NCBI RefSeq assembly: GCF_027594425.1
Contig: NZ_CP115159.1
Span: 1,229,001-1,293,000, forward strand
DNA length: 64,000 nt
Reading direction: 5' to 3'
From: Zunongwangia sp. HGR-M22
GTDB taxonomy: Bacteria; Bacteroidota; Bacteroidia; Flavobacteriales; Flavobacteriaceae
Shown here: piece after piece, positions 46,036-54,647 of the stretch
How the letters are laid out: each line of letters begins with the position of its first letter
Numbering within the stretch: position 1 is the stretch's first letter
Position numbers and translations under genes: made by a program
The notes under the pieces: generated by a model
Database searches by the model: none
What the model was told of the DNA's origin: nothing
What the model saw: the letters and a program-made list of their open reading frames with translations, nothing else

Positions 46036-46746
46036 ATGATCAATGATTATCTTTTTCATTGCCAAAACCTGCACAAAACCCCATCCGAAAGTTTTTTCAA
46101 GCACACTATTTTCGGCCTGCGGGCCATCTACAAGATCCTGGGCTTGAATGATAAGCAGGTCAAGCTTCCCCAAATAAAGCGACAGAACCAACTCCCTGTA
46201 GTGCTTAGCAAAGCTGAAGTACGTACCTTGCTCAAAGCACCCAAATATCTCAAACACCGATTGATCCTGGGGATGCTGTATGGGTGTGGACTAAGGAGCT
46301 ATGAACTCTGTGCCCTACGGCTCTGCGATGTAGACTTTGACCGACAGACTGTTTTTGTAAAAAAGCAGAAGGGCAAAGTAGACCGTTATGTGCCACTTAG
46401 CGAGCACTTGGCACGTGGACTTAAAAAATACATTGCAACGGAATCTCCAAAAACCTTCCTCTTCAACAGCCAGGTAACCGATGATGGCGCCCCCCGGCCC
46501 ATAACCCCCACCGCAATACAATGGGTCATCAAAGAGAACCGAAGTAAAGTAAATACCCACAAGACTATTACCGCCCATTGCCTGCGTCACACTTACGCCA
46601 CGCACTTGCTGGAGGCAGGACTCAATATTATGAGCCTGAAAGAACTTTTAGGACATGCCTTTATCGAGACAACGCTGGTATATTTACACGTTGCCAACAC
46701 TGGGAGTTCACGCAAGTTTAGCCCCCTGGATACCCTTTTTCAATAA
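46036..46746 (+). CDS. Tyrosine recombinase of the IS91-type element (copy M)
   Basis: From the first ATG the protein has 236 residues, with catalytic Arg in GCGLRSYELCALRL, Lys in KKQKGKVDRYVPL, HxLR in TAHCLRHTYATHLLEAG, and His/Tyr in LGHAFIETTLVYLHV. The same frame is coding-like for a further 60 or so codons upstream (ATAIAEVPGF-like start, then INGKAASTLNNYKRCLAHLG), which would supply the missing SAM-like domain but has no ATG in frame; an ATG at 45843 followed by an A8 run lies in another frame. The full protein may need slippage or a non-ATG start. It overlaps the transposase start. Confidence 0.85.
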   Translation: MINDYLFHCQNLHKTPSESFFKHTIFGLRAIYKILGLNDKQVKLPQIKRQNQLPVVLSKAEVRTLLKAPKYLKHRLILGMLYGCGLRSYELCALRLCDVDFDRQTVFVKKQKGKVDRYVPLSEHLARGLKKYIATESPKTFLFNSQVTDDGAPRPITPTAIQWVIKENRSKVNTHKTITAHCLRHTYATHLLEAGLNIMSLKELLGHAFIETTLVYLHVANTGSSRKFSPLDTLFQ

Positions 46747-47876
46747 TGCGCAGTCACCTTAAGGTGGCCGATGTGCTGGAGATGGAGCAGGATTATATCT
46801 CCTCACGGGCATTTACGAGCTGGCACAGGCGTACCCTTCATGCCATCCGTAAATGCCGCACCCCTGCTATGGGCGGACATATCGATAAGTGCGATTGCTG
46901 TGATAAACTCCACATCAGTTACAACAGTTGCAGGAACCGGCATTGCCCTACCTGTCAAGGCCATAAACGCGAACAGTGGATACAGGCACGGGAAAGTGAA
47001 CTGCTCAATGTTCCTTATTTTCATGTAGTCTTCACACTCCCTTCGGAACTGAATGCGTTTGCTTTATCCCATCCCAAAATAATTTATGGGAGCTTGTTCA
47101 AAGCGGCCTGGTCCACCCTTAGACAGTTCGGGGAGAACCCCAAGCACCTGGGCGGGCAAATGGGCATGATAGCCATACTGCACACCTGGGGCCAAAACCT
47201 GAGCCTGCACCCGCACTTGCATTGTATTGTTCCTGGAGGTGCGGTAAAGAGGTCAGGCAAATGGAAACCTGCAAGGAACAAGGGAAAATACCTGTTCAAC
47301 GTGAAATCCATGGGGAAGGTATTCCGCGCAAAATATAGTGCACTGCTTCGAGAGCAAAAGATAGCCATACCACAGGAAATCTATGATAAGCTCTTTGCTA
47401 AAAACTGGGTAGTCTATGCAAAGCAGCAATTCCACACCCCAAAATATGTAGTAGAATATCTGGGCCGTTACACCCATAAGATCGCAATAAGCAATCACCG
47501 GATAAAACAAATAAACAACTCCCAAAGGAGGGTAACCTTCCAGATTAAGGACTACAGGAAAGCGGGCCAAAAAGGACAACTAATACTGGATACCCGTGAG
47601 TTCGTGCGCCGATTTGCACTGCACGTACTGCCCAAAGGTTTTACAAGGATAAGGCATTACGGCATCCTAAGCAGCAGTTGGAAAAAGCATAAACTACCGG
47701 CCCTACAAAATATCCTTGCAGGGGTGCCAGTAAAACCTGTCGAAAAAAAGCCTCCATTGCTCTTGGGCAAATGTCCAAGTTGCAAAAAGGGAAAACTAGT
47801 CACCGCTCTAACTTTCGATAAGCGTGGACCGCCAGATAAATGGAGAAAACTACTTTTATCCATTAATAGCTTTTAA
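46746..47876 (+). CDS. IS91-family transposase (copy M)
   Basis: The protein has 376 residues. N-terminal zinc-binding domain: CDCCDKLHISYNSCRNRHCP and CQGHKREQW. Catalytic domain of the HUH type with LSLHPHLHCIVPGGA and the Tyr-bearing YLGRYTHKIAISNHRI. A C-terminal zinc ribbon (CPSCKKGKL) follows. Such enzymes move by rolling-circle-like transposition. It overlaps the recombinase stop (TAATG). Confidence 0.92.
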   Translation: MRSHLKVADVLEMEQDYISSRAFTSWHRRTLHAIRKCRTPAMGGHIDKCDCCDKLHISYNSCRNRHCPTCQGHKREQWIQARESELLNVPYFHVVFTLPSELNAFALSHPKIIYGSLFKAAWSTLRQFGENPKHLGGQMGMIAILHTWGQNLSLHPHLHCIVPGGAVKRSGKWKPARNKGKYLFNVKSMGKVFRAKYSALLREQKIAIPQEIYDKLFAKNWVVYAKQQFHTPKYVVEYLGRYTHKIAISNHRIKQINNSQRRVTFQIKDYRKAGQKGQLILDTREFVRRFALHVLPKGFTRIRHYGILSSSWKKHKLPALQNILAGVPVKPVEKKPPLLLGKCPSCKKGKLVTALTFDKRGPPDKWRKLLLSINSF

Positions 47877-48164
47877 AAACTGGCCTGCACCATGCGGGGC
47901 GGGAGAGTTATGTCCTAAAGCCAAGGATTTATTCAAAAAGGGACCGGAAAAGGAGGCTAATCGATACGTAACTAGATTTAAGTAACTAGAAAAATGTTGG
48001 AGCCTAAAAAACTCAACAAAAATTGTGGCTCATCTGCCCCAATAAAATTCCAGAATAATACAGGGTAAAAAGGTATTCCCCATAAAGGAGGAAACGGATC
48101 CGTCAACAAGATATTCAGCCCTGGCCTATCGGCGGGCCGAATACTTAGTTATTGCCAGTAGTTT

Positions 48165-48710
48165 TTATTCCAGTTCAATTATTTCAGTTTTCTTCTCAAT
48201 TAAATTCACTCCGACTTTAAATTCGGGTTTCCATTTAAATTCTGGATTATTGTAACTTTCAAAACTGTATACGGTCCAATAATATATATTTCCGTCGGCA
48301 GAAACCTCCTCAAGATTCGAGCTGGTTTGTTCTTTTATTCGCTCTATTTTTCTTTTCCGCTTTTTAACTTGTCTGTCAGATTCAAAAATTTTTTCAACTG
48401 CAAGTACCTTTTTCATTTCGGCTATTGTTTCATCCCGAAACTTTTTTTCAGAGTCAAATCCGTGAATACTGTCCATTTTTTTCCAAAGCTGGGAATTAGC
48501 CGTATTTGCACTATCTACTAATTGTCTTGAGACGATACAAGCGGCAACAGGATAGAGTTCAATTCCCCATCTTTTTCCAACAAATTCTTTAGCTTTTTGA
48601 TGTGAATAGTTTGGCGTACCATAAGTCAAAATTCGGTCAGGACTATCTTTTTCTTGAGAAAATGAAGTCAGATTTATTAGAAATATTAATATGTAAACGG
48701 TCTTTTTCAA
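48165..48710 (-). CDS. Secreted protein of unknown function, cassette 2
   Basis: I suggest a TTG start at 48710 (MKKTVYILIFLINLTSFSQ), which gives a clean signal peptide; a longer frame runs into the attC site. The protein has 181 residues, with VGKRWGIELYPVAACIVSRQ, a charged coiled-coil (KKVLAVEKIFESDRQVKKRK), and a final FKWKPEFKVGVNLIEKKTEI. Family not recognised. It sits alone between attC sites 1 and 2. Confidence 0.65.
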   Translation of the reverse strand: MKKTVYILIFLINLTSFSQEKDSPDRILTYGTPNYSHQKAKEFVGKRWGIELYPVAACIVSRQLVDSANTANSQLWKKMDSIHGFDSEKKFRDETIAEMKKVLAVEKIFESDRQVKKRKRKIERIKEQTSSNLEEVSADGNIYYWTVYSFESYNNPEFKWKPEFKVGVNLIEKKTEIIELE

Positions 48711-48719
48711 ATTACTGGC

Positions 48720-48843
48720 AACGGTCTTGTATAACAATCAGTTGCGGATTGGTTAAAAACTAAGATAGCTAAAATTATCGACTTTTATGCTTTCGCGATT
48801 GTGTCCGCAGGACACAAAGCCGCAATTGTTGTTATACGGTGTT
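48720..48843 (-). repeat. attC-like site 2
   Basis: Left arm AACGGTCTTGTATAACAATC, right arm TTGTTGTTATACGGTGTT, 124 bp; both arms continue into GTTGCGG / CCGCAA. Same type as site 8. Cassette 2 begins GCCAGTA and ends TACTGGCAAC. Confidence 0.85.
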
Positions 48844-48854
48844 ACCTACAGTAT

Positions 48855-49604
48855 TTATTCTGATAATTTATTAATTAATGCTTTTTCCATTCCGTCTTTT
48901 AAATGGACTGTTTTCATAGTGTTGTTCTTCTTTAAAGTAAATTCAGAAACAAATTCTGGCAGTTTATGCTGAGATGAATTAACATAAAAATGGAATTGAA
49001 ACGAACCAATAGAGAATATATAAGAATTAATTCCATCTTTAGACTTCATACGTCTTGGCGAAAGTATTAAATCTTTATAGTGATAATTTGCTCTAATAAA
49101 ACTTGTAATCGTTATTGGATATTCGTTTTCGTCTCCAGGATTAGAATTCCAAATCATATCTTTTATTTTATCAGAATGAGGTCCTAAATTTACTGATTCA
49201 AAAGTCGGTCTGGTAGTAATATCAGAACGCCATAAAATTGATAAAAGAAAGAGTTTAATTTTTCCATAATCAACATTTTTACATTCTGAAAATTCGTAAT
49301 CACCTGTTTTGTAATTTTTGCATTTAGGAGTTTCAGCTTCCTTTAGCTTTTCTCCAAATAATACTTTTTGAGCATATTTTTCAAGACTTCCTAACCTTTC
49401 ATTATCACATTCAGAGCATAATATATTTTTGTCAAATTCTCCAATTTGTACAAATGGTTTTAGTTTTTTCCCTTCTAAAATATCTTTTTTTGCAAATTCA
49501 TAAAATCTATGTTCTTCGTTATACAATTCCTTGTACATAAATTCAGGAATAATATGAGCTTTTATTAAATTTTTTTGTTGTCCACAAAGTTGACATTTTT
49601 TCAT
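48855..49604 (-). CDS. Zinc-finger/HNH-like protein, cassette 3
   Basis: The protein has 249 residues. It begins MKKCQLCGQQKNLIKAHIIP and has ILCSECDNERLGSLEKYAQK near residue 62, giving two CxxC pairs and an AH-I-P motif like that of HNH nucleases. The middle and C-terminal parts (LFLLSILWRSDITTRPTFES, FIRANYHYKDLILSPRRMKS) look globular and are not recognised. The fold around CxxC...AHIIP...CxxC resembles HNH endonucleases of defence systems, but the catalytic residues are not certain. Confidence 0.6.
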   Translation of the reverse strand: MKKCQLCGQQKNLIKAHIIPEFMYKELYNEEHRFYEFAKKDILEGKKLKPFVQIGEFDKNILCSECDNERLGSLEKYAQKVLFGEKLKEAETPKCKNYKTGDYEFSECKNVDYGKIKLFLLSILWRSDITTRPTFESVNLGPHSDKIKDMIWNSNPGDENEYPITITSFIRANYHYKDLILSPRRMKSKDGINSYIFSIGSFQFHFYVNSSQHKLPEFVSEFTLKKNNTMKTVHLKDGMEKALINKLSE

Positions 49605-49613
49605 ATTGTAGGT

Positions 49614-49741
49614 AACTGCTCCGGTTATCGCAAGTTGCGGGAGTAGGGACGAGAACTTGTCGGCTTAACCATTTTTGTTCTTGATTAATAAAATTATTAC
49701 ACTTTTTCTACAATACCCGTTATTTGCGATGAACCGATGTT
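49614..49741 (-). repeat. attC-like site 3
   Basis: Left arm AACTGCTCCGGTTATCGCAA, right arm TTGCGATGAACCGATGTT, 128 bp. The cassette before it starts ACCTACAG and ends TGTAGGTAAC. Confidence 0.8.
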
Positions 49742-49755
49742 ACCTACAGTATGGA

Positions 49756-50913
49756 TTACGATTTAATGTTGGTGGTACTTTTAAAATCATTATTTTCGTT
49801 GCTTAAACTGTTCAGAAATTCTTTCATTTCTTCTGTTAAGAGTAAAAATTCTTGTGCTTCCCAAAATGATTGATCGTAATCTTCTTTTAGATCAAAAATA
49901 TCTTTGGTTAAATTGATATTGTTATCTATTTCAAAATTTTGAAAATTATCAAAAGTTAATAATTTGTAACTTACTGTATAAACTATTTTCTCTGCATCTT
50001 GAGGAACAACTTCTACCGTTGCCGACATACTAGCTTTATCTATAAAATATTTTTTTGCGTGTGGATCTTTTTTAAAAGTTATTTTTATATCATAATCAGT
50101 AGTTCTGTACTTAATATTTCTTTTTTCAGTGTAATCTGTATTCTGAGAATTTGAAATCTGTACTTCATTAAAAGCTTTATCCTCTAAATTCACTAAATAA
50201 TATCCGTATGAATTTGCCTTTTTCGTACTATTTGGATAGAATTCAAGTTTTACCAATCTTGAATCATCATAAGGAATATACTTAAAATCATAAATTTCAG
50301 GACTCATATATATTGAAATGAAATTATTAAGAAGCTCTTCAAATGATGAAAGTGTAAAATTTATGTTTTTTTCTTTAATTCCTGCTTTTCTCAAGTTTTC
50401 AATTTCAATGAAATAGTTCTTTTTTGGCATTGGATTGCTCTTAGTAGAGAAAAGTGTCTTTCGTTCTATTCTTCCACTAAAATCTACTAATTTGATTATT
50501 TCATCATTTCGTTTTAGCACACTCCTCAAAAAGAACTTTTCTTTATAGGATTCTAAAGGATAATTTTCATCTAATTTTTTTAGTACAGATGTGAAAAGGT
50601 TAGAATCTGAATTAATTAGAACTTCATCAAGATTTTGAATTTTTTTGCTCAATAAAATCGTATCACTTTTTAGCATTTCAAAAGTTGTGAATATTGGATC
50701 ATAACCTAAAACGCCTATTTTCAAAGAATCTCCTTTGGAAACGAATAAAAATTTTCCTTCTTCGTTGGTCGAAGTATAATCTTGATCATTGTAAATGTCC
50801 ACGTATTCAATTGGCTTGTTTGTTTCTTGGTCAAGTACAATTCCCTCTAATCTATTTTGTGAAAATGATTGTTGGATAACTAAAAAGAATAGGAAGAAAA
50901 ATTTTGCTTTCAT
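49756..50913 (-). CDS. CarboxypepD_reg-like secreted protein, cassette 4
   Basis: The protein has 385 residues with a signal peptide (about 1-18, ending QSFSQ). The first domain (20-100) is a carboxypeptidase regulatory-like beta-sandwich: LEGIVLDQETNKPIEYVDIY, STNEEGKFLF, and LKIGVLGYDPIFTTF. The rest (105-385) is typical of bacteroidetal proteins that follow such a domain (NYPLESYKEKFFLRSVLKRN, IRTTDY-like strands). Likely an outer-membrane-associated or periplasmic protein; function unknown. Confidence 0.78.
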   Translation of the reverse strand: MKAKFFFLFFLVIQQSFSQNRLEGIVLDQETNKPIEYVDIYNDQDYTSTNEEGKFLFVSKGDSLKIGVLGYDPIFTTFEMLKSDTILLSKKIQNLDEVLINSDSNLFTSVLKKLDENYPLESYKEKFFLRSVLKRNDEIIKLVDFSGRIERKTLFSTKSNPMPKKNYFIEIENLRKAGIKEKNINFTLSSFEELLNNFISIYMSPEIYDFKYIPYDDSRLVKLEFYPNSTKKANSYGYYLVNLEDKAFNEVQISNSQNTDYTEKRNIKYRTTDYDIKITFKKDPHAKKYFIDKASMSATVEVVPQDAEKIVYTVSYKLLTFDNFQNFEIDNNINLTKDIFDLKEDYDQSFWEAQEFLLLTEEMKEFLNSLSNENNDFKSTTNIKS

Positions 50914-50922
50914 CTTGTAGGT

Positions 50923-51045
50923 AACGTCTGCGGATATCGAAAGTAGCCATTACATTACTGGCTAGTTTGTTATCACCGTTTTGAGTAAAAATAGTAAAAC
51001 TTTTCGAATAGGCCTCTACTTGGCTATTTTCGATGATCCGCTGTT
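50923..51045 (-). repeat. attC-like site 4
   Basis: Left arm AACGTCTGCGGATATCGAAA, right arm TTTTCGATGATCCGCTGTT, 123 bp. Nearly identical to site 11. The inner part carries GAGTAAAAATAGTAAAACTT and GGCCTCTACTTGG. Confidence 0.85.
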
Positions 51046-51489
51046 GTGTGCAGTAATTTTTTGAACCGACCTTAGCAGTAGCCTTTTTAAATATTTTAAA
51101 GTTCTTCTATTTCAACTATTCAAAAAATTACGGAGTAAGGTCGGCGCAATCATTAAAGGGAATGTTTTTGACAATAATTGCTCATTATCAAGGTCGGGAC
51201 TGATATGTGCTGTTATTGTCAAAATTCTAGGATCAAAGGGAAATAGGGGAGTCCGTAGCCTTTCTCCACTGTGATTAAGGTACTTGATTTTGTCAAAAAA
51301 ATCCACTACCTTAACTCAGGCTTTTATACGAGTTCGCTCGTATTTGAAAGTGCACTTTCATACGATCTCATCGAAAAGCCTGGGTTGAGGAATTGCATTC
51401 CCCAACTCTCACACTTCCGAAAGGCTACGTCCTTTTTTGATTCTAGAAAATACTCCTTTATCGGTGTAAAAGCCGCGCTTATTGCGTAC
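51046..51489. repeat. Duplicated inverted-repeat-rich cassette (copy 1)
   Basis: This 444-bp cassette starts GTGTGCAGTAA and ends TTATTGCGTACAAC. It recurs nearly unchanged at 60301-60734. It has several strong inverted repeats: GTAATTTTTTGAA/TTCAAAAAATTAC (51053-51065, 51119-51131), TTTTTGACAATAA/TTATTGTCAAAA (51165-51177, 51213-51224), ACGAGTTCGCTCGT, AAAGTGCACTTT, and AGGCTTTT/AAAAGCCT. Coding content is weak, so it may be a structured RNA or DNA element. Confidence 0.7.
51112..51306 (-). CDS. Small possible protein in the duplicated cassette (copy 1)
   Basis: The frame gives 64 residues, MDFFDKIKYLNHSGERLRTP, ending IAPTLLRNFLNS. No family is recognised. The same frame exists in the other copy with changes near the C-terminus, so it is weakly supported. 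Confidence 0.3.
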   Translation of the reverse strand: MDFFDKIKYLNHSGERLRTPLFPFDPRILTITAHISPDLDNEQLLSKTFPLMIAPTLLRNFLNS

Positions 51490-51611
51490 AACGTCTCGGC
51501 TATGAGTAGTTGCGTGGTTTAGCACTCATCTTTGCAAGTACACACCAAACTGAAAATCCGCAAGGATTTTCGGAAGTAGGCGAGAACAAGCAATTACTTA
51601 TAGCCATTGTT
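51490..51611 (-). repeat. attC-like site 5
   Basis: Left arm AACGTCTCGGCTATGAGTAG, right arm TTACTTATAGCCATTGTT, 122 bp, with an inner hairpin GAAAATCC/GGATTTTC. Confidence 0.8.
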
Positions 51612-51619
51612 AGCATACG

Positions 51620-52540
51620 TTATATTTTTTCGTAAATAATTTTCTCAATATTATCATTCAATAAGATTTCTGTCCAATTCTCAGATAACTTGTCTCTATT
51701 TCCGAAACCTAAAGAGGTTATCTTTTTATTAAGTAACTCTAAGTTAGGAATGTTATGAATTATTAATTCAATTATAGTTTTAGAAACTATTGATTGAAGA
51801 TAATTTAGATATTCATAAACCTTCTCATCTGAAAAATCCGAACCGTGAACAATTTTACTTCTTAGTTTATAAATGGTATTTATGTTGTCAAATATTATTT
51901 GACTTGTTTCAGAATCTTTTCCACAAATTACAGCCACATTTCTTCTAATCCGATATAATAATTCGGTGTTTCCATTTGTAATACTTTCAAGACTTATGCA
52001 AAGTGCTATATATGAGAAATGATAATAATGAGTATTATCAAAAGCGTTCATATAATTCTGAGCAGATGATTTTAAATAGCCAATTTCATTATAAGTCTGA
52101 GCATAGTTTTTGATGAACTCGTTGATAGTATGACTTTTGTCTTCATTAAATTTTAAAAATCCCTCATCTTCTTCATTAAAAATGTCAGTTTTAAAACTGC
52201 TTCGATGTACCAGTTTTCCATTTATAAAATTAAAGTCAACAATATGGTCTACCGCTAGATTGCTTGGAAATAGTAATACTAGAAAATTAAATGCATCATA
52301 GATTTTTTTATTTCCAAATTTTTGAGATAAGTCCTTGTGTATTATTGCATATCGTTCTTTTCCATCTTCCTCGAAACTTTCTTCTATTTCTAAAGCAAAA
52401 CTAAATTCAGGGACTTCCGTGTCTGCTAAAAACTTCTTGAAATACTCAGATTTTGTGTTTACTATTCTAAATTCAGGAAATTCAAGTTTACTTAAATCAC
52501 TTGCAGAATTTGTAATTATTAAAACTGGAAATCTTTTCAT
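51620..52540 (-). CDS. HEPN-like domain protein, cassette 6
   Basis: The protein has 306 residues. The N-terminal half (1-140) is not recognised. The C-terminal half is helical: HYYHFSYIALCISLESITNG, RIRRNVAVICGKDSETSQII, NTIYKLRSKIVHGSDFSDEK. RSKIVH fits the R-x4-H signature of HEPN ribonucleases, and the preceding ALCISLESI and RNVAVICG helices resemble the ApeA-type HEPN domain. Such proteins are often RNA-cleaving defence effectors. Function is inference. Confidence 0.6.
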   Translation of the reverse strand: MKRFPVLIITNSASDLSKLEFPEFRIVNTKSEYFKKFLADTEVPEFSFALEIEESFEEDGKERYAIIHKDLSQKFGNKKIYDAFNFLVLLFPSNLAVDHIVDFNFINGKLVHRSSFKTDIFNEEDEGFLKFNEDKSHTINEFIKNYAQTYNEIGYLKSSAQNYMNAFDNTHYYHFSYIALCISLESITNGNTELLYRIRRNVAVICGKDSETSQIIFDNINTIYKLRSKIVHGSDFSDEKVYEYLNYLQSIVSKTIIELIIHNIPNLELLNKKITSLGFGNRDKLSENWTEILLNDNIEKIIYEKI

Positions 52541-52558
52541 TCGTTCGTAATGTATGCT

Positions 52559-52680
52559 AACGGCTTCGAGTATGGACAGTTGCGGGCTGGATTGCCAGAT
52601 TGTGTCCGCTTAAAATAAATATAGCTAAAAACATCGAATATCGAATAAGTATTTAGCCGCAATTGACCATACGCGTTGTT
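52559..52680 (-). repeat. attC-like site 6
   Basis: Left arm AACGGCTTCGAGTATGGACA, right arm TTGACCATACGCGTTGTT, 122 bp; same type as sites 9, 10 and 12. Cassette 6 starts AGCATACG and ends GTATGCTAAC. Confidence 0.87.
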
Positions 52681-52700
52681 GTAAAACGTTTTTTACTATT

Positions 52701-53729
52701 CTAATCAATTGTTTCTGTCATCAAAAGTATTTGATTATTAATTATCTCAGCATTTTCTTTTCTTGTTATTATAGAGCCGTGATTGGCATCTAGTATAAAT
52801 TGTTTACCGTTACTAGATAGTTCTTTAAGTTCCTTTTGCATTTCATACCATATTTGCAATTCCTCATTAGGATCGATACCTTCGTTTCTATATTTTTCTT
52901 TTTGCGATTCTTCATATTGTTCAGTTGCTGTGAACACTAATAAAGGTAAGGAATCTAAACTTTTAATTTGACTAGCTCTATTAAGAATCATTTCATTAAT
53001 TTCATTTTCTTTGATATACCTATTAAAGACTTTTCCAGAATAAGCAGTTAAATTATGCGATCGAATATGAAGATTTTTTGGTAAGCCATCATTCTTTGGT
53101 TCAGACTTAAATACTGAATTGAAAGCTCCTACAATACCAATATCAGCAAGAAAAGAAATAGTTTTAACTAAAGCAATTTGAGTATCATTAAACAATTCAT
53201 CTTGTTCTAATCGCTCCCATTGATCGGGATGGCTTGAATCTATTAAGACCATTCCTTTTACTTCATTAGGATAAAGATCTTTAAATATTAGATTATATGG
53301 CCCACCCATAGAATGACCGGCCAAAATATACGGCGGATTTTCTCCATTATTTTCAAGTAACTGATGAAGTTGCTTGGCATAGAATTCTGGTGAAATACTG
53401 TTTTTACTATTTTCGCTAAACCATTTTCCTTCTCTATCATAACGGATAACTCTCATCTTCTTTTTTAATCCTTTTGCAATCCAGTGTGCCATATCTGTAT
53501 TACTGCCTGCGCCAGCTTCAAGTATAATAGTTGGTAATTCATTCTTTTGGCCTTCTGCTATTATATGAAGTTTAGTTCCATTTACATCAACTAATTTTCC
53601 TGGAGGAACTGGTTTTCTACCAAATAAGCGAAAACACAGGCCTGATATTAATAATAAAATAACTAGACCAGCTAAAATTTTACCAATCCACTTTAGTATT
53701 TTCAGTATTAGTCTAAATGTACTTTTCAT
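52701..53729 (-). CDS. Membrane-anchored alpha/beta hydrolase, cassette 7
   Basis: I choose ATG 53729 (MKSTFRLILKILKWIGKILA); the longer frame reads into the attC site. The protein has 342 residues with an N-terminal membrane anchor (about 12-36). Hydrolase motifs: ILEAGAGSNTDMAHW (oxyanion region), VIRYDREGKWFSE, and nucleophile elbow LAGHSMGGPYNLIF. A late His is in DANHGSIITR. Substrate unknown. Confidence 0.87.
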   Translation of the reverse strand: MKSTFRLILKILKWIGKILAGLVILLLISGLCFRLFGRKPVPPGKLVDVNGTKLHIIAEGQKNELPTIILEAGAGSNTDMAHWIAKGLKKKMRVIRYDREGKWFSENSKNSISPEFYAKQLHQLLENNGENPPYILAGHSMGGPYNLIFKDLYPNEVKGMVLIDSSHPDQWERLEQDELFNDTQIALVKTISFLADIGIVGAFNSVFKSEPKNDGLPKNLHIRSHNLTAYSGKVFNRYIKENEINEMILNRASQIKSLDSLPLLVFTATEQYEESQKEKYRNEGIDPNEELQIWYEMQKELKELSSNGKQFILDANHGSIITRKENAEIINNQILLMTETID

Positions 53730-53741
53730 AAAATGTTTTAC

Positions 53742-53929
53742 AACGTGTTTGTATATGACAAGTAGCGTACAAATAAGCAAGTATTTTTCCGCAACGCAAC
53801 AAGTCAAATCTTTTGTATTTTGCTTTTATCTTTACTTTTCAAAAGCCAAATCAAAAGATTTGGCGACTTACCAAATATACCAAAATTTTCGGTTTAGAAA
53901 AGACGTAGCTATTTGTTATATACGTTGTT
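53742..53929 (-). repeat. attC-like site 7
   Basis: Left arm AACGTGTTTGTATATGACAA, right arm TATTTGTTATATACGTTGTT, 188 bp, the longest of the set; inner hairpins include CCAAATC/GATTTGG. Cassette 7 starts GTAAAACG and ends GTTTTACAAC. Confidence 0.8.
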
Positions 53930-53939
53930 ACCTGTAGTG

Positions 53940-54626
53940 TTATTGTCCTATAGTTTGAATTTGTAAAAATACTTTCCGAAATAATTCAAAAAGCAACTTT
54001 CCTTTATTAGTATCTAATGATAAGGCAATTGAAATACTTAGAAGTGTAGATATGACTAAACTTTTCCAATCATATTTATTTAACCTTTCAGTGGCTTCAA
54101 TTAAATACTCCAATCGGTCATTTATTATTTTTTGTTCATTCTCATTAGTTTCAAATCTTTCATTGATTAAAAATTTAAGTTCATTAATAGCTAGGCTAAT
54201 TTGTTTTCTTTCCTCGATTAAAAATCGCTCTTTATTTTCAAAATTAATTGAATTAATATCAAGAGACTCTCTATTAAATTTTATTTGTGACCATAAATCA
54301 ATTTCATTTTGGTCTTCAATATATTCTTTTAATGTAGTATATAACCAATCTTCAAATTCTGATAAAACAGTTTCAAATTCAGTAAATTCTGAATTCGGAT
54401 AAATAGCAGATAAATTATATTGTGGACCGTATTCTGTATATTGATAATCAAACAATTCGTAGCTATTCATTGAATTTCTTATAACAAATTCGAATGGCGA
54501 ATTTTTATACTTTAAAATGATTGAAGGTAAATTATCAATACTTTTTTCTAAAATTTCAAAATCTTGAGGTTCAAAATTGTTTTCAGTTATTATCCGATAA
54601 AGTTGATTACGATATTTTACTCTCAT
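53940..54626 (-). CDS. Helical protein of unknown function, cassette 8
   Basis: I choose ATG 54626 (MRVKYRNQLYRIITENNFEP). The protein has 228 residues: a mixed N-terminal domain (FEILEKSIDNLPSIILKYKN, SPFEFVIRNSMNSYELFDYQ), a long helix (ERKQISLAINELKFLINERF, EYLIEATERLNKYDWKSLV) and a final hydrophobic stretch (VISTLLSISIALSL). Not recognised. The closing helix may contact the membrane. Confidence 0.6.
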   Translation of the reverse strand: MRVKYRNQLYRIITENNFEPQDFEILEKSIDNLPSIILKYKNSPFEFVIRNSMNSYELFDYQYTEYGPQYNLSAIYPNSEFTEFETVLSEFEDWLYTTLKEYIEDQNEIDLWSQIKFNRESLDINSINFENKERFLIEERKQISLAINELKFLINERFETNENEQKIINDRLEYLIEATERLNKYDWKSLVISTLLSISIALSLDTNKGKLLFELFRKVFLQIQTIGQ

Positions 54627-54647
54627 ATTATTTTCGACATTACAGGT

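Larger units (their letters stand above)
45759..48153 (+). mobile_element. Complete IS91-type element with tyrosine recombinase (copy M)
   Basis: The left tip is GAACGAATCCTCCCTACC and the right tip GGGCCGAATACTTAGTTATT. It is 2395 bp, has no terminal inverted repeats but hairpins near both ends, and makes no visible target duplication, as in the IS91 group. Removing it restores GGTGTT|GCCAGTAG, an intact cassette junction. It is identical in length, and as far as seen in sequence, to 57017-59411. Confidence 0.88.

Noticed and set aside
46036-46746. IS-borne tyrosine recombinase as the array's IntI
   Set aside because: It lies inside a 2395-bp element found identically twice, next to an IS91 transposase, and lacks a visible IntI-type extra segment.
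47084-47368. Several minus-strand frames inside the IS91-type transposase
   Set aside because: Antisense shadows of a conserved transposase, repeated in each copy only because the element is repeated.
48711-48737. N-terminal extensions of cassette genes reading into attC sites (48737, 53807, 54665)
   Set aside because: They use site sequence, lack signal peptides where expected, and closer starts exist just inside each cassette.
51271-51522. Plus-strand 83-codon frame in the duplicated cassette
   Set aside because: It runs into the attC site, and in the other copy it continues into IS sequence; the end is not conserved.
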